This document shows, piece by piece, positions 43,773-55,798 of a DNA stretch of 64,000 nt; position 1 is the first letter of the stretch, and every line of letters starts with the position of its first letter. Source of the DNA: Spiroplasma litorale (GTDB lineage Bacteria > Bacillota_I > Bacilli_A > Mycoplasmatales > Mycoplasmataceae); contig NZ_CP012357.1 of NCBI RefSeq assembly GCF_001267155.1, positions 62,001 to 126,000 on the forward strand, written 5' to 3'. The translations under genes were made by a program, and so were the position numbers. The notes below the pieces were generated by a model. It saw only the letters and a list, made by a program, of their open reading frames with translations, did no database searches and was not told the origin of the DNA.

Positions 43773-44516
43773 ATGATTGAATTAAAAAATGTAACAAGAG
43801 AAGTTGGCGGATTTCTTTTAAATAAAGTTAGTTTTAAAATAAAAAAAGGTTCTGTTGTTGCGTTTGTTGGTGATAATGGTGCAGGTAAAACAACAACAAT
43901 TAAAGCTCTATTTGGAGAACTTAAACTTGATAGTGGTCAAATAACAATCGATGGGGAAAACATATTCAAAAATAATAATTTGAGAAAAGTTGCGTTTTTC
44001 CCAGATTCAAACAATGTTCCCATGGATTTATCTTTGAAAGATTATGTATATTATTTATGTGCAGCAAATGGCATTTCAAAAAAAGAAACCAAAAAAAACT
44101 CACAAGCAGTTTTTAAAATGTTAGGTTTAGAAAAGTTTGCTAAAAGAAAATTAGCTCAATTAAGTGCGGGTTGAAAAAAAAGAGCAATTATGGCAAGTAT
44201 ATTAGTAAGGACACCAGAATATATTGTTCTTGATGAACCTACTGCAAACGTTGATGTAGAAGCTAAACTTTCATTTATGAATATATTACATGAACTTCAA
44301 AATATAGGTGTAACAATACTTATAACAAGTCATATCTTAGAAGAACTTCAAGAGATGGCAAATTATTTAGTTTTGATAAATGAAGGTGAAATAGTTTATG
44401 AAAACAAGTTTGATAATAAAAAAGAAAGTATTGCAGAAATTTATAAAAGGTATCGTTCAAAAAAAGTTGATAAAGAAACAATTTTGAATAGTTTATATTC
44501 AGGAAAGGTAGAATAA
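43773..44516 (+). CDS. ABC transporter ATP-binding protein (exporter pair 2)
   Basis: 247 residues, strongly similar to the ATPase at 41139 along its length. Walker A GDNGAGKTTT, Walker B YIVLDEP and H-loop TSHILEE are present. The signature is LSAGWKKRA, again with UGA-coded Trp at the usual Gln position. AGGTG lies 8 nt before the ATG. It pairs with the permease starting 1 nt downstream. Confidence 0.88.
43875..43921 (+). repeat. 47-nt exact direct repeat, copy 2
   Basis: Second copy of the repeat at 41241-41287, in the Walker A region of the second ABC ATPase. Confidence 0.85.
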
Positions 44517-44517
44517 A

Positions 44518-46458
44518 ATGGAAAATACAAAAAACCTGAAAGAAATAAAACCCAAAAAAACAAAAGTAAAAAAAGAAATGGGTGCTCATTCAAAAATTAA
44601 AACTTTATTTTTAATAAATCTTAAAAGAGTTATTGTGAATAAAGGTATTATTGCAATGGCATGTATTTTTATTATATTAAATGTTCTTTTTACTATATCA
44701 ACTTCATCAAGTATTAGTTTAGATACCTATATAACTTTAATAGCACAATTTATTTTGCAATTATTCTTCTTTATAATCTTCTTAACTTTACTTGTAAATG
44801 ATTTATATAAAAAACAAATGATTGATGGTATACAGATAATTGAAGTGAGATCCGGTATTAAAATAACTAACTCATTTTTTATGAGATATTTAATTTACTT
44901 GACTATTGCTTTTAGTCTTTGCACTTTAAATATGTTAATATCAGTAGCTTTAAGAAACAAATCTCTATTTGAGACATCTATATCTGCATCTATTTATTGA
45001 AGTACATATTTCTTTTTCTTCATATTTACATTAATATGAGCACCAATAATTATTGCAATTAACGTTTCGGTAAGTGTTGCAGGTTCAGTTGTTCTTAATA
45101 TTTTCTTAGGGACTGTAGTGATTTTTTCACAGTTAATTTCAGGTGTTGTGTTACAAACAACCCAATATGATTATTTTACATCAGCAAATTTAACAACTAA
45201 TCCAATTTGAACTGCAAGAGTTGAATTATCATACTCATTTTATGATGAGTTTAAAAATGATGATAAAATCTCAAAATGATTTAATGATAGTTTCTTTGCA
45301 AAAGTAAATAATAATTTGAATTATTTTTATGTTGAGGATGAAGAGGGTGCACCAGAACCTGAAAATAATTCTTCATTAAATTTAAAAAATAATTTTAAAT
45401 TTAATTATAAAACTTGAAAAAGTTCGCAAGAATACAATTATAACAATAATGGAGGGCATAGTTCTAGCGCAAATCCATATGAACAATTATTAAGTCAAAT
45501 GTTATATGGTTATAAACTTAATTATGCATTAGATTATAACGGTAACAAACCTGTTCATGTTCTTGAAAACACAAACATTTATTCTTTTTTATCAGAAGTA
45601 TATAACTTAATTGACACAAATTTTTTAGATAGTTCTAAAAAAGCACCACACAACAATGCGGCAGAACCGGTATTTTGAGATACAACTAATGGAAATGTAA
45701 TTAAATTGAGTCCATTAATTGAATGATTGGATAAACAAGAATCAATGAAAGATTATAAAAGTTATCTTGAGTGACTAGATAAAAATTATGATAAATATAT
45801 ATATTCAATAATGTCAACTAGGGTCAGTGACTATAACTCTTCAGATTATTACACACCATTTCAACTTATTTATAATAATAGTGGTACATCAAACCCAAGT
45901 ATTGACTGAAATAGATTTATTCCACTTAACCCAAAAACACAAGAAAAAACAACAGAATACAATAATAATGTAAATAAAATATACAATAGATACCCTGAAT
46001 TATTATTATTTAATTGATTTGTATTAAGTAATTTTTCAAACTCGGTAAGAATTGACAGTGCTAAAAATTCTAACAGTAAATCTTTAGATGCTTTTTTATC
46101 AGCAGCAGACTCAATTGGGGGATCATCAAGTAATTATTTAACATTTAACCCATTCACTCATTTTTCTACAATGTATTTTAATTCATTTTCTTCTCCGGTT
46201 ACAAATGACTTATTTTCATCAATATATAATGTAGCTATGTGACAAGGATCAAGAAAACCGATTGTAAATCTTAAAAGTCTTGCTAAATATGACTCAGAAA
46301 ATAGAAAGGATGATGAAATATCACCTATTTACGAAGAGTACAAACCAGAAAGAAATGCAACTTTTAGTGTAACTGGTGCATATGTATTTTATTTGTTATT
46401 TTCAGCATTAATTACATACTTTTCTTTCTTAATCTTTAAAAGATTTTCAAGAATATAA
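44518..46458 (+). CDS. ABC transporter permease with large extracellular domain (pair 2)
   Basis: 646 residues with a basic N-terminus, about six membrane segments (residues 35-235), a large Asn/Ser/Tyr-rich exposed region (about 240-615) and a final membrane helix (FYLLFSALITYFSF) before a short basic tail. Layout and order match the first permease, but the exposed regions share little visible sequence, suggesting different cargo or partners. Many Trp residues are UGA. Followed by a terminator. Confidence 0.75.
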
Positions 46459-46474
46459 AAAAATATGAAAAAAT

Positions 46475-46508
46475 AAATTCTACGCTATAAAGAAGGGTAG
46501 AATTTTTT
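46475..46508 (+). terminator. Intrinsic terminator after ABC operon
   Basis: AAATTCTAC / GTAGAATTT with a 13-nt loop, then T residues. A TATAAT at 46559-46564 further on is a likely -10 box for ptsI. Confidence 0.75.
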
Positions 46509-46595
46509 AATTAGTTGGATTCTTTTATATACTTATAATTTAATGGCAATAATTTAGGTATAATATATATTGAATATTAGGAGGGTAAAAATATA

Positions 46596-48317
46596 ATGTG
46601 CAAAAAATTTAATGGAATTGGTGCAAGTAATGGGATAGCTCTTGCAAAAGTTTACATCTTAAAAGAAGAACCAATAATAATAAAAGATGAAGAAACAAAA
46701 AACATTGATGAGGAAATAAGTTTAATTAATAGTTCAATTGAAAAAGCTAAAAAAGATTTAGAAAATTTAAAAAATATAGCAAAGGATAAATTAGGCGAAG
46801 AAAAAGCAGCTATTTTTGAAGCGCATGCATCAATTTTAGAAGACCCTGTAATGTCAGAAGAGTTTGTTTCACTTATTAAACATAAAAAATATAGTGCTTC
46901 AAAATCTATATCAGAAGTTGCCAATAAATATATTGAAATGTTTAAGGCAATGGATGACCAATATTTTCAAGAAAGAGCAGCGGATATAAAAGATGTAACA
47001 GAAAGACTATTACGTTATGTATTAAAATTAACTGTTCTTGATTTGGCAACTATAAATGAAGAGGTTGTTATTGTAGCAGAAGATTTAACACCATCACAAA
47101 CAGCTCAATTAAATCCGCTTTTTGTAAAAGGATTTGCATGTAATGTTGGTGGTAGAACAAGTCATGCTGCAATTATGGCAAGAAGTTTAGAAATTCCTGC
47201 TGTATTGGGACTTAAAGACATACTTTCAAAAGTAAAACCAAATGATATCATTGCAATTAATGGTTCAAACGGGGATGTTGAATTAAACCCAGAAGATAAA
47301 AAAACTTGAGAAAATCTATCAAACGCATTTAAACAAGAAAAAGAAGAACTAAAAAAAATGAAAGACCAACCAACTTTAACAAAAGACGGCTATGATAAAT
47401 TTATTTTAGAAGCTAATATTGGTAGTCCTAAGGATGTTGAAGGTGTTTTAGAAAATGGAGCAGAGGGTATTGGATTATTCAGAAGTGAATTCTTGTATAT
47501 GGATAATGATCATTTCCCAACAGAAGAAGAACAATTTAATTCATATAAAGAAGTTGTTGAAAAAATGAATAATAAATTAGTAGTAATTAGAACATTAGAT
47601 ATTGGTGGAGATAAAAAACTTTCATACTTCAATTTTCCATCAGAAATGAATCCATTTTTAGGTTATAGAGCTATTAGATTTACTCTTGATAGAAAAGATA
47701 TATTTAGAGACCAAATAAGAGCCCTATTGAGAGCAAGTGCTTATGGTCATTTAGGAATTATGTTTCCAATGATTGCCACTATAGATGAATTTTTAGCAGC
47801 AAAAGATTTTACTTTAGAATGCAAAAAAGAACTTGAAAAAGAAGGTCACAAAATTGGAAAAAACCTTGAAATTGGTATGATGGTTGAAATTCCAGCAGCT
47901 GCAGTTAATGCTGAAAACTTTGCAAAACATGCAGACTTTTTCTCAATTGGAACAAACGACTTAATTCAATATTCAATGGCCGCAGATAGAATGAGTGAAA
48001 ATGTTGCTTATCTTTACCAACCATATAATCCTTCAATTCTAAATTTGATTAAAATGACTATTGATGGTGGACATAAACACAATAGATGAGTTGGTATGTG
48101 TGGTGAAATGGCTGGTGAACCAAATGCCCTACCATTGTTAATGGGATTAGGACTTGATGCTTACTCAATGTCTGCAACAAGCGTTTTAAAAGCTAGAAGT
48201 ATTATGTCAAAATTAACTCTAAAAGACACACAAGAACTTTCTGAAAAAGCTTTAAAATGTGACAAAACAGATGATGTTCTTAAACTTGTAAAAGATTTAA
48301 TGGATAAAAGTCTATAA
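46596..48317 (+). CDS. ptsI: Phosphoenolpyruvate-protein phosphotransferase (PTS enzyme I)
   Basis: 573-residue EI, which takes phosphate from PEP and passes it to HPr. Active-site His190 lies in [12 protein letters not shown]. The PEP-binding barrel has [20 protein letters not shown] and the catalytic-Cys region [10 protein letters not shown]. Starts [11 protein letters not shown] behind AGGAGGG. It precedes crr by 74 nt, a common ptsI-crr arrangement in mollicutes, while HPr is encoded elsewhere. Confidence 0.97.
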
Positions 48318-48328
48318 TAAATTTTTCC

Positions 48329-48358
48329 AAATTATTTATTTACTTAAATAAATAATTT
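48329..48358 (+). repeat. 13-bp perfect hairpin between ptsI and crr
   Basis: AAATTATTTATTT and AAATAAATAATTT flank an ACTT loop. No T tract follows, so this is not a classic terminator. It could mark an RNA processing or stability element that separates ptsI and crr levels. A TATAAA follows at 48361. Confidence 0.6.
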
Positions 48359-48391
48359 GCTATAAAATAATAAAAGAAAGAAGGTAAGCCC

Positions 48392-48868
48392 ATGGGATTA
48401 TTCACAAAAAATAAAAGTCTTGAAGTATTTTCTCCAGTAGATGGAGAAATTATTGATATAAGTAAAGTAGAAGATGAAGTATTTTCAGAGAAAATGCTTG
48501 GAGATGGATTAGCTATTATACCAAGCGATGATAGTTTTTATTCACCAATCGAAGGGAAATTAGTAACAGTTTTTCCAAGTGGTCATGCATATGGTATTCT
48601 TGCAAAAAATGGAGTTGAAGTATTGGTTCACATTGGTCTTGATACAGTTTCTCTTAATGGTGAAGGATTTGACATAAAAGTTAAGCAAAATGATTCAGTA
48701 CAAGTTGGAGATTTGCTTGCAGTTGTTAATATTGCTGAAGTATCTAAAAAAGTACCTTCAATGCAAACACCAATTATATTTACAACTGAGTCAATGGAAG
48801 GTAAAAAGTTTGAAATACAAAAAACCGGAAAAGTTAAAAAAGGCGATTTAATAGCAGTTGTAAAATAA
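48392..48868 (+). CDS. crr: PTS EIIA(Glc) component
   Basis: 158-residue IIA of the glucose family. The paired histidines are His65 (SGHAYGI) and His80 (VLVHIGLDTV), the latter being the phosphorylated one. VFSPVDGEII at the start is typical. It receives phosphate from HPr and would phosphorylate the IIB domain of the permease at 22704, which has no IIA of its own. Followed at once by a terminator hairpin. Confidence 0.95.
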   Translation: MGLFTKNKSLEVFSPVDGEIIDISKVEDEVFSEKMLGDGLAIIPSDDSFYSPIEGKLVTVFPSGHAYGILAKNGVEVLVHIGLDTVSLNGEGFDIKVKQNDSVQVGDLLAVVNIAEVSKKVPSMQTPIIFTTESMEGKKFEIQKTGKVKKGDLIAVVK

Positions 48869-48898
48869 AACAATAAACTAATGTTTATTGTTTTTTTT
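48867..48898 (+). terminator. Intrinsic terminator after crr
   Basis: AAAACAATAAAC / GTTTATTGTTTT with a TAAT loop and a T run; the stem begins at the crr stop codon. guaA starts 13 nt later. Confidence 0.85.
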
Positions 48899-48911
48899 GA
48901 AAGGAATAAAT

Positions 48912-50450
48912 ATGGTTAAAACACAAATTATTATTTTAGATTACGGTAGTCAATATACTCAATTATTAGCTAGGAGAGTTAGAGATTTAAACGTATACGC
49001 TGAAGTAGTTAATTATCAAATAACAGCAGAAAAAGTAAAAGAATACAAAAATCTTAAAGGAATTATATTATCAGGTGGTCCAGCAAGTGTCTACAGTTAT
49101 GATGCATATAAATTCGATGATGAAATATTTAATTTAAATATTCCAGTTCTAGGAGTATGTTATGGAATGCAATTAATTGCTCAAAAACTTGGGGGGAAAG
49201 TCGAATTAGCAAAAAAACAAGAATTTGGTAAATCAATTTTATCAATTGAAGATAATGAATCATTGTTATTCAAAGATATAGATGATAACTCTCAAGTGTG
49301 AATGAGTCACGCTGATCACATTATAAAGATGCCGCCAGATTTCTGCATCGCAGCTAAATCAGATAATTCTATTGCAGCCATTTCAAATGAAAAAAACAAA
49401 ATATATGGTATCCAATTTCATGCAGAAGTTACTCATTCAATACATGGATTAAAATTAATTGAGAATTTTTTATACAATATATGTAAATGTGAAAAAGATT
49501 GAACTATGGCTCAGTTTATAAACGATTCAATAAATGAAATTAAAAATAAAGTAAAAAATGAAAATGTTATTTTAGGATTAAGCGGTGGAGTAGACTCTTC
49601 TGTTTGTGCAGTTTTGTTATCTAAAGCAATAGGTAAACAACTAAATTGTATTTTTGTTGATACTGGTTTACTTAGAAAAGATGAAGCAAAAAAAATTATG
49701 CAAAACTATTCAGAGTTTGATATGAATATAAAATTGGTTGATGCAAGTGATAAGTTTTTTACTGCATTAAAAGGTGTTTCAGATCCAGAAGAAAAAAGAA
49801 AAGTAATAGGTAAAGTTTTTATAGATGTTTTTAACGAAGAAGCTTTAAAATTAAAAAATGCAAGTTTCTTAGCTCAGGGAACAATTTATCCAGACGTTAT
49901 TGAATCGTCTTCTGAAGGTCATTCTTCTAAAACTATTAAATCACATCACAATGTCGGTGGTTTACCTAAAGAAATGAATTTTAGTTTAATTGAACCAATA
50001 AGATCTTTATTTAAAGATGAAGTTAGAAGAGTTGGTAAAGAGTTAGGGATAAAAGATTTTATATTGAATAGGCATCCATTCCCAGGTCCCGGATTAGGAA
50101 TAAGAATAATTGGTGAAGTGAGCAGAGAAAAAGCAGACATTTTAAAAGAAGTGGATGATATATTTATTAATAAACTAATAGAAAAAAAATTATATAATAA
50201 AGTTAGTCAAGCATTTGCAACATTGCTACCAGTTAAAACTGTTGGTGTTATGGGTGATAATAGAACTTATGAATATCTTGTAGCATTAAGATCTGTAGAT
50301 ACTATTGATTTTATGACTGCAGTTGCAAGTGAACTACCTTGAGATTTTCTTTCAAACGTAACTAATGAAATAATTAATAGCGTTAAAGGAGTAAATAGAG
50401 TAGTTTATGATATAACATCAAAACCACCAGGAACTATAGAGTGGGAATAA
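48912..50450 (+). CDS. guaA: GMP synthase (glutamine-hydrolysing)
   Basis: 512-residue enzyme converting XMP to GMP. The N-terminal class I amidotransferase has Cys83 (GVCYGMQL) and HAEVTHS. The ATP-pyrophosphatase domain has the P-loop LSGGVDSSV, and the dimerisation domain ends [13 protein letters not shown]. The ATG behind AAAGGA was chosen rather than an upstream TTG inside the terminator. guaB follows after 13 nt, so the two steps from IMP to GMP are side by side. Confidence 0.97.
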
Positions 50451-50463
50451 TTAGGAGAATAAA

Positions 50464-51933
50464 ATGAGCATAGATAATTTAAATGACAAAATTGTAAGTG
50501 AAGGAATAACATTTGATGATGTTCTTATAGTGCCAAGATATTCTGAAGTTTTACCAAATGATGTAATAACAAAAACAAAATTAACAAATGAAATCGAACT
50601 AAATATTCCAATTATAAGTGCGGCAATGGACACAGTTACTGAATCAAAACTTGCTATTGAAATGGCAAGAGCTGGTGGTATTGGAATAATTCATAAAAAT
50701 TTATCAATTGAAGATCAAGCTATGGAAGTTCAAAAAGTTAAAAGAAATGTATCGGGTTTTGTAACTGACCCAATTACAATAAGTTCAGATACAAAAGTAT
50801 CTAAAGCAAATGAAATTATGGGAATGTATAAAATATCAGGTCTTCCAGTAGTCGACAAAGATAATAAATTAATTGGAATTGTTACTAATAGGGATTTAAA
50901 ATATTTTTATGATGTTGAAGAACCTGTAAGTAAAATAATGACAACAAAAAATATTATCACTGGTAATCCCAAAACAACTTTAGATGAAGCAAAAGAAATT
51001 ATGGTAAAAAATAAAATTGAAAAGTTACCAATCGTCAATGAAAACTATAAAATTGTTGGTTTAATTACTACAAAAGATATTGATAAGGCAATTGACTATC
51101 CAAATGCTTGTAAAGATAAAAAAGGTAGGTTAAGGGTTGGTGCAGCGGTAAGTGTTACCCCAGATTTTATGGATAGAACCGATGCTCTTGTTAAAGCTCA
51201 AGTAGATGTTTTAGTTGTTGATTCAGCACATGGAAATAGTAAGGGTATTATAGATGTTGTAAAAAAAATAAGACATAAATACCCAACACTAAATATTATT
51301 GCAGGAAATATTTGTACTGCAGACGCTGCAAAAAATTTACATGAAGCAGGTGCAAATGCAGTAAAAGTTGGAGTAGGACCTGGAAGCATCTGTACAACAA
51401 GGGTTGTTACTGGTATTGGTGTACCTCAGATTACTGCAATAAATGATATATATAATTACTCAAAAGATAAAAACTTAACAGTAATAGCTGATGGTGGAAT
51501 TAAATATTCAGGTGATATTGTTAAAGCGCTTGTTGCTGGTGCTGATTGTGTTATGCTTGGTAGTATATTTGCTGGAACATCAGAATCACCAGGAGAAGAA
51601 ATTATTCTTAACGGTAAAAAATATAAAAGCTATGTTGGAATGGGTTCGATCGCAGCAATGAAAAGAGGAAGTAGCGATAGATATTTCCAAAAAGGAGCAA
51701 AAAAATTGGTGCCAGAAGGTATCGAGGGAAGAGTTCCATTTAAAGGTAAAGTTAAAGATGTAATTTTTCAATTAATTGGAGGATTAAAAAGTGGAATGGG
51801 ATATACAGGCTCAAAAACAATTGATGATTTAATAAAAAATGCAAAATTTGTTAAAGTATCTTCAGCTAGTTTGATTGAGTCTCACCCACATGATATTGAA
51901 ATTGCAAAAGAAGCTCCAAATTATAATAAATAG
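50464..51933 (+). CDS. guaB: IMP dehydrogenase
   Basis: 489-residue enzyme oxidising IMP to XMP with NAD. A TIM barrel is interrupted by a CBS pair (about residues 98-212). Catalytic Cys310 lies in [11 protein letters not shown]. The flap motif [11 protein letters not shown] and RVPFKGKV are present. AGGAG precedes the start. With guaA it forms a GMP-synthesis pair using IMP from salvage. Confidence 0.97.
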   Translation: MSIDNLNDKIVSEGITFDDVLIVPRYSEVLPNDVITKTKLTNEIELNIPIISAAMDTVTESKLAIEMARAGGIGIIHKNLSIEDQAMEVQKVKRNVSGFVTDPITISSDTKVSKANEIMGMYKISGLPVVDKDNKLIGIVTNRDLKYFYDVEEPVSKIMTTKNIITGNPKTTLDEAKEIMVKNKIEKLPIVNENYKIVGLITTKDIDKAIDYPNACKDKKGRLRVGAAVSVTPDFMDRTDALVKAQVDVLVVDSAHGNSKGIIDVVKKIRHKYPTLNIIAGNICTADAAKNLHEAGANAVKVGVGPGSICTTRVVTGIGVPQITAINDIYNYSKDKNLTVIADGGIKYSGDIVKALVAGADCVMLGSIFAGTSESPGEEIILNGKKYKSYVGMGSIAAMKRGSSDRYFQKGAKKLVPEGIEGRVPFKGKVKDVIFQLIGGLKSGMGYTGSKTIDDLIKNAKFVKVSSASLIESHPHDIEIAKEAPNYNK

Positions 51934-51947
51934 ATTTAGGTTAGAAA

Positions 51948-52916
51948 ATGAAAAAAATTCTAGAGTTTAGAAATAAGCATTATTCCCAAGAAGAAGCACA
52001 ATTTAATTTCAACAGTTTAAATTATAAAATTGACGGAACTGTTTTTATTATTTGTGCTTTTGTTGTGCCGTTTGCGTTTTCTTTATTTTTTAGAATTTTT
52101 TTAAATTTAAAAACCAATACCACTTCACAAGAAATATTTTTTTATATAAATATTTTGTCAAATATTTTTGGTTTAGTTATATTTATATTAAGAAACCCTA
52201 AAAAAATTTTAACAAAAGGTTATTCACTGTTTTATTTTTTTGCCTTACTTCCAAGTTTAACTTATATAATTATTGGCACAGTTTCTAATAGTTTAATAAA
52301 AGATAGCGAAAATAAACAAACAATTAACATCTTTATACAAATGATATGCCAAATATTAAGTGAAGTCATTATTATATCGATAGCGTTCTTTTTCGATAGA
52401 AATTTATGATTAAGAATAAAAAATACTTTTAAAAAATCTATATGAACACTTTTGATAACAGGTGTTGTAGGATTTATACTTTTATATCTTATTTCTAGCT
52501 TATTCTTTTCAATGTTGATCGAAGATAATCTTTTAAAATTACCACAAAGTGAAAACGAAAACAGTTTAAAAAGTGTTTTACAAGGAAATAGTTCGGTGTT
52601 AGTTAAAGTATCTTATGGAGTATTATTATCTATATTGTCTATAATTGTAGCTCCAGTTTGTGAAGAATTATGTATGAGAGAATCTTATTTTTCAAATAGC
52701 TCAAATCAATATTTAGGTTTTATATTTAGTGGATTGTCTTTTGGATTTATCCATTATGGAAGCACAGGAGATTTTGAACACATTATGACTTATACAACTG
52801 CAGGATTTGTTTTATCGGGGGTATTTTGGTTTTCGAAAGGCAATGTTACTTATAGTTGGTTAGTACATTTAATAAATAATTTATTTGCTTTAATTCTTAC
52901 CTTTGCATTACTATAA
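51948..52916 (+). CDS. CPBP-family intramembrane metalloprotease
   Basis: 322 residues with about eight membrane segments. The C-terminal half has the CPBP (CAAX-protease-like) motifs: EELCMR with E239, E240 and R244, then FGFIHYG (His269) and HLINN (His307). Family members cut membrane-embedded peptides or act in bacteriocin immunity and surface-protein processing; the substrate here is unknown. The stop overlaps the next start by one base (TAATG). Confidence 0.83.
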
Positions 52917-53815
52917 TGAAAAATTTTACTATAAATAATAATGATGCTAATCAAACTTTAATAAAGTTTATAAAAAAAATGTATAAAAATACAAATCTTA
53001 GCATTATTCAAAAATGATTTAGAAAAGGTAAAATTAAAGTAAATTCAAAAAGAACAAAAGACCCAAAGTATCTTTTGATGTTAAATGATTTCATTGAAGT
53101 TTATGATAATGAAAATCCAGTACAAAGACTAATACAACAAGAAGTAGATTTTTCAAACTTAAAAATCTTGTACGAGGATGAAAATATAATAGTGATTGAC
53201 AAAGACCAAGGAGTTGAAGTTCACTCACCAGTTGCAATTTCACTCGATTCAATGGTGCGTTCTTATTTAATTTCAAAAAATGATTATGATCCAGAATTAG
53301 AAAATAGTTTTGTTGTAAGTCATGTTCATAGAATTGATAAGTTAACAAAAGGCATAGTTATTTATGCAAAAAATAAAAGCACGCTAACTTATTTTGTAAA
53401 TAACATTAATAATAAAAATAAGATAAAAAAAATATATCTTGCAAAAACCGAACAAAATAATTTACCAACTGGACAAATCAAAGGTTTTATATATTATGAT
53501 AATGACAATAAAAAGTCATTCTTTAATATAAAAGAAACAAAAAATTTCAATAATAAAACAATAGAGCAGTTTGTTGAAAATATAGATGATTCGCAAAATA
53601 TTTATAAAATTCAAATTGAAACCGGTAGAAAACATCAAATAAGAGCATTTTGTGAATATTATAAATCGCCAGTCATAAACGATTTTAAATATGGAGCCAA
53701 AAGTCAAAAAGATTGAGGGTTTGGATTGATATCATATGAGGTTTCGTTTAACGATTTTGAAGAGCACCTAACTTATTTAAATGGTATTACAATTACTTCA
53801 AAACTTAGTTTTTAA
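52916..53815 (+). CDS. RluA-family 23S rRNA pseudouridine synthase
   Basis: 299 residues. An N-terminal S4-like RNA-binding domain (residues 1-70) precedes the catalytic domain, with the catalytic aspartate at 141 in HVHRIDKLTKGIV and ETGRKHQIRAF later. Most RluC/RluD proteins have HRLD followed by D-T-S-G; the form here is divergent but keeps the aspartate. RluC-like or RluD-like activity cannot be told apart by eye. Coupled to the CPBP gene. Confidence 0.87.
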
Positions 53816-53847
53816 TGATAAAATAAAAAAAACAAAGGGGGGTTAAA

Positions 53848-55752
53848 GTGCTTTCTACGAGACAAGGTATTATTAGTGCTTTCATTGGTACTACAATTTC
53901 GTTATTCAACGCTATTGTTCAGTTTCTTACAATGTATTGAATACTTCAAAAGTTTGGAACAGAATTTAACGGGTTTGTAAGACTTGTTGGATCTTTTTCT
54001 GCTTTAATATCTACATCAGAAAGCGCATTAGGTATAGCTGCTATAATACTAATGGTAAAACCCCTTGTTAATAATGATTGAATTACTGCAAATGAAATTT
54101 ATTCAACAACTAAAAAGAACTTTAAAAGAGCTGCTTGATCTGATATAATTTTGGTTTCTTTAATATGTTTGGCTTACCCACTTTATGCAGGAGTATCTTC
54201 AAATGGAAGTTTTTTAAATGCAGATAGTTGAAAAAATATTGGAATATCATTATTGGGTGACTCAAAAGCAACTTATTTTGAACTAGTAATAATATCACTA
54301 ATATTTGGCTTTAAAAATTTTATTACATGTTATTTTTTTACAGTCTATGAAACTATAATATTAGCAGACAACAAAAACTCAGTCAGAAGAGTTGTTATAT
54401 TATTTGTTGATATACTTGTAAATGGTTTATTCTTTTATTTACTATCAATTGATAATATAAACCCAGTAATATCATTTATACCAATATTGTTATATTCTCC
54501 AATTAAGGGATTTTTAATTTTCTTTTATGCTAGAAAAAAATATCTGTGATTAAAGTACTACAAAGATTTCAATAGTTTCAAATTGCTGTCCACTAAAAAG
54601 AAAATATCATTTTCAACTTTGGGAACCTCAATACTTTTAAACACAGATATAATAATCGCATCATTAATTTTAGGTCTTCAAGTTTCATCAACACTCTCTT
54701 TATATTTGGTTGTTGCTGTAAATACTAGACTGATTATGACTAACTTCATTATCTCATTTAGAGAATTTTTTGTAGTGCTTGTTACAAAAAGAGGAAGAAT
54801 AAATTGAGAAAGTTATATAAAGTATGAACTTTATACATATTTGATAGCGGCATTTACATTTATTAATATGACAATTTTATCACCATACTTTGTAAGTTCT
54901 TTATATGGAGATCTAGCTCAAAAATCTTTATCTAATTTGTTAAATGAGCTTGCAAATGCAAATGCATTAAAATTTATGTTTTATTCACCATTCTTTTCAT
55001 TAATATATGGCGCAATTACTTCTCTTATAATTATGTCTGATGCACAAATGACATTAATACAAGCTAAAGGAAGATACTCAGAAGTTTCTAGATTTCAAAA
55101 TTATCTTGGATTAGCATATATTTTTATTGTGCCCTTATTTACTTTTATTATGGTTTATGCAAAAGTAGGGAATGAAAATTATTTAGTTTATGGAATATTA
55201 ACAATGTATATTTTAAAATTAGTTTTTACAGTTGTTAGATATTCATATCTTTGAGTCTATGTATATAGATATGTTACATATAACTCAAGAAAAAAATATG
55301 TGTTAAACAATTTTTTAATTCTTGTTGTTCCATCTGTTTGTTTTGCGTTATCAAATATATTTATTTTAAATAGAACATTTAGTATTGAAAATAATACAAA
55401 TCATGATTCACACATAATAAATTTAATAGGTTTATTTTTTGCAACATTATTTTTATCTGCAATATCTCTTGTCCTATTTGCATATTTCTTTAATCCATTA
55501 ATTATGAATGGTATATTTAAAAATTTACCAATAGTTAATAGGTTACTTTCAAATAAAGTTAGAGAAGAAAGAAAACAAAGATTAAAAGAGTATGGAGTAA
55601 AAATCGAAGACATTGTAGATAATAGCAGTAAAATAAATCAAGTAATGATGAATGTTGAAGAAACAGTCACCCTAAATAATTTAGCACTATCTGATGAAAA
55701 TATTGAAGAAGATGCTGTTGTTGAACCAATATATACAATTAAAGGAAATTAA
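53848..55752 (+). CDS. Flippase-like polytopic membrane protein
   Basis: 634 residues with roughly 12-14 membrane segments and a hydrophilic, acidic C-terminal tail (about 570-634). The start region RQGIISAFIGTTISLFNAIVQF and the even spacing of helices suggest an oligosaccharide-flippase (MATE/Wzx-like) protein, which would move lipid-linked sugars across the membrane. GTG start behind AAAGGGGGG. Clusters with another large membrane protein. The family call is by pattern only. Confidence 0.5.
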
Positions 55753-55798
55753 AATATTAGTACATTTGTTGAAATGTTATAATTAAATTGGTGAAAAT

